Assembly (NCBI RefSeq): GCF_000166415.1
Contig: NC_014654.1
Coordinates: 1,736,001-1,800,000, forward strand
Source of the DNA: Halanaerobium hydrogeniformans
GTDB taxonomy: Bacteria > Bacillota > Halanaerobiia > Halanaerobiales > Halanaerobiaceae
DNA: 64,000 nt
Direction of reading: 5' to 3'
In this document: in pieces, positions 63,563-64,000 of the stretch
How positions within the stretch are numbered: the stretch's first letter is position 1
How the letters are laid out: each line of letters begins with the position of its first letter
Program-made: the position numbers and the translations under genes
The notes under the pieces: generated by a model
Databases searched by the model: none
Seen by the model: only the letters and a program-made list of their open reading frames with translations
What the model was told of the DNA's origin: nothing

Positions 63563-63612
63563 CTTCCCACTTTCCACCCTTTTACTCCACTTCTTACCAC
63601 TTAATTATATCA
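63563..63612 (-). promoter_or_regulatory. mraZ promoter with putative MraZ operator boxes
   Basis: On the minus strand an extended -10 TGATATAAT ends at 63604. Just downstream, GTGG occurs at 63600-63597, 63590-63587, 63577-63574 and 63570-63567, with a GTGA at about 63563. Phases are 10 bp then 13 and 7 bp. MraZ proteins bind tandem TGGG or AAAGTG-type repeats near their own promoter, so these are likely autoregulatory sites overlapping the start of transcription. Confidence 0.7.
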
Positions 63613-63630
63613 TTCTTCATAAAAGAAAAA

Positions 63631-63682
63631 AATCCTTTATAAATCCAAAATTATTTTAAAAATAATTGGATTTAAAAGGATT
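63631..63682 (-). terminator. Terminator between dinB and mraZ
   Basis: An extended AT-rich inverted repeat (AATCC... with ...GGATT outer arms; AAATCCAA with TTGGATTT inner) followed on the minus strand by TTTTTTTCTTTT. Confidence 0.8.
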
Positions 63683-63747
63683 TTTATAATAAATAAGACT
63701 ATTTTTATTATTTTCGTTATGATTTTAGCATAAATTGAGCAAAAAGC

Positions 63748-64000
63748 TTATTCATCATTTTTTAAATATAATTTTCTAGCTCGTGATATTTTATCAAAAC
63801 CAAATTTTCTTTTTATATCATCTATGGTATCATCCAGATTATCATTTTCTTTTTCGAAAAGATTTAGTTGCTTTTGTTGAGAATCATGCAAATTGCTTAC
63901 TCCAATTCCAAGTAATCGTACCGGTTTATCAAATAAATCATCTTTATCAATCAATTCTTGTGCAATTTTATAAATATTTTTTGTACTATCAAGAGAAAAT
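63748..64000 (-). CDS. dinB: DNA polymerase IV, C-terminal part (window edge)
   Basis: Y-family lesion-bypass polymerase; only the last ~83 codons lie in the window, open at base 64000. The end of the little-finger domain is recognisable from RPVRLLGIGVSNL-type sequence (here DKPVRLLGIGVSNL). It is followed by QLNLF, a textbook sliding-clamp binding motif, and a terminal helix DDTIDDIKRKFGFDKISRARKL. The gene is upstream of mraZ on the same strand but separated by a terminator. Confidence 0.85.
   Translation of the reverse strand, partial: FSLDSTKNIYKIAQELIDKDDLFDKPVRLLGIGVSNLHDSQQKQLNLFEKENDNLDDTIDDIKRKFGFDKISRARKLYLKNDE

Overview
The window is an AT-rich, gene-dense housekeeping segment of a low-GC, anaerobic Firmicutes-type chromosome. 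Gene order resembles Bacillus/Clostridium: the gmk-rpoZ-coaBC-priA-def-fmt-rsmB-rlmN-prpC-prkC-rsgA-rpe-thiN run, the asp23-fakA-like-recG-rsmD-coaD run and the division/cell-wall (dcw) cluster. An NhaC-type antiporter, a flavodiiron protein, pta-ackA fermentation genes and an Lnt-like protein together suggest a halophilic fermenter of the Halanaerobiales type (Gram-negative-like envelope, Firmicutes ancestry). That assignment is inference; no rRNA is present. Nearly all genes lie on the minus strand; only tmcAL, the antiporter, rpmB and rqcH are on the plus strand. I saw no tRNA, rRNA, insertion sequence, prophage or CRISPR array.

Layout. 1-2021: ackA (cut by the window edge) and pta. 2186-5265: tmcAL converging on a Lon-like PDZ protease and a patatin-like hydrolase. 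5266-7255: an NhaC antiporter with a near-consensus promoter and a hairpin-bearing leader. 7292-15576: a long operon asp23, fakA-like, degV (FakB-like), recG, rsmD, coaD, ubiA-like, yccF, ttcA-like. 15790-16235: rpmB with a complex leader. 16244-32374: a long run from remA to thiN carrying gmk, rpoZ, coaBC, lgt, metK, priA, def, fmt, a membrane zinc peptidase, rsmB, rlmN, a PP2C phosphatase, a PASTA kinase, rsgA, rpe and thiN. 32589-37960: rqcH, an Lnt-like protein and an EF-G paralogue. 38254-40881: flavodiiron protein, rluD, lspA. 41028-44136: ileS under a T-box. 44163-63600: divIVA, ylmH, yggT, yggS, a HlyD-like membrane protein, ftsZ, ftsA, then ftsQ, murC, murG, ftsW, murD, mraY, murF, murE, a PASTA PBP, ftsL, rsmH, mraZ. 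63748-64000: the C-terminus of dinB.

How the genes fit together. The dcw block supplies lipid II synthesis (murC-G, mraY, murG) and the divisome (ftsL, ftsQ, ftsW, PBP, ftsA, ftsZ, divIVA); the DNPR motif in MurE predicts meso-diaminopimelate peptidoglycan. PrkC and PrpC form a Ser/Thr signalling pair. Lgt, LspA and the Lnt-like protein would form the lipoprotein maturation route. The FakA-like and DegV proteins are a likely fatty-acid kinase pair. Def, Fmt, MetK, IleS, RsmB, RsmD, RsmH, RlmN, RluD, TmcAL and RqcH serve translation.

The most unusual observations are two proteins that keep their fold but appear to have lost catalysis. PriA lacks the Walker A, DEEH, motif III and motif VI signatures while keeping all eight zinc-binding cysteines. 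The Lnt-like protein has Gln and Ser where the catalytic Glu and Cys belong. Also of note are nested leader structures with an anti-Shine-Dalgarno segment ahead of rpmB, a two-hairpin leader ahead of the antiporter, GTGG boxes at the mraZ promoter, and the absence of sepF from its usual site.
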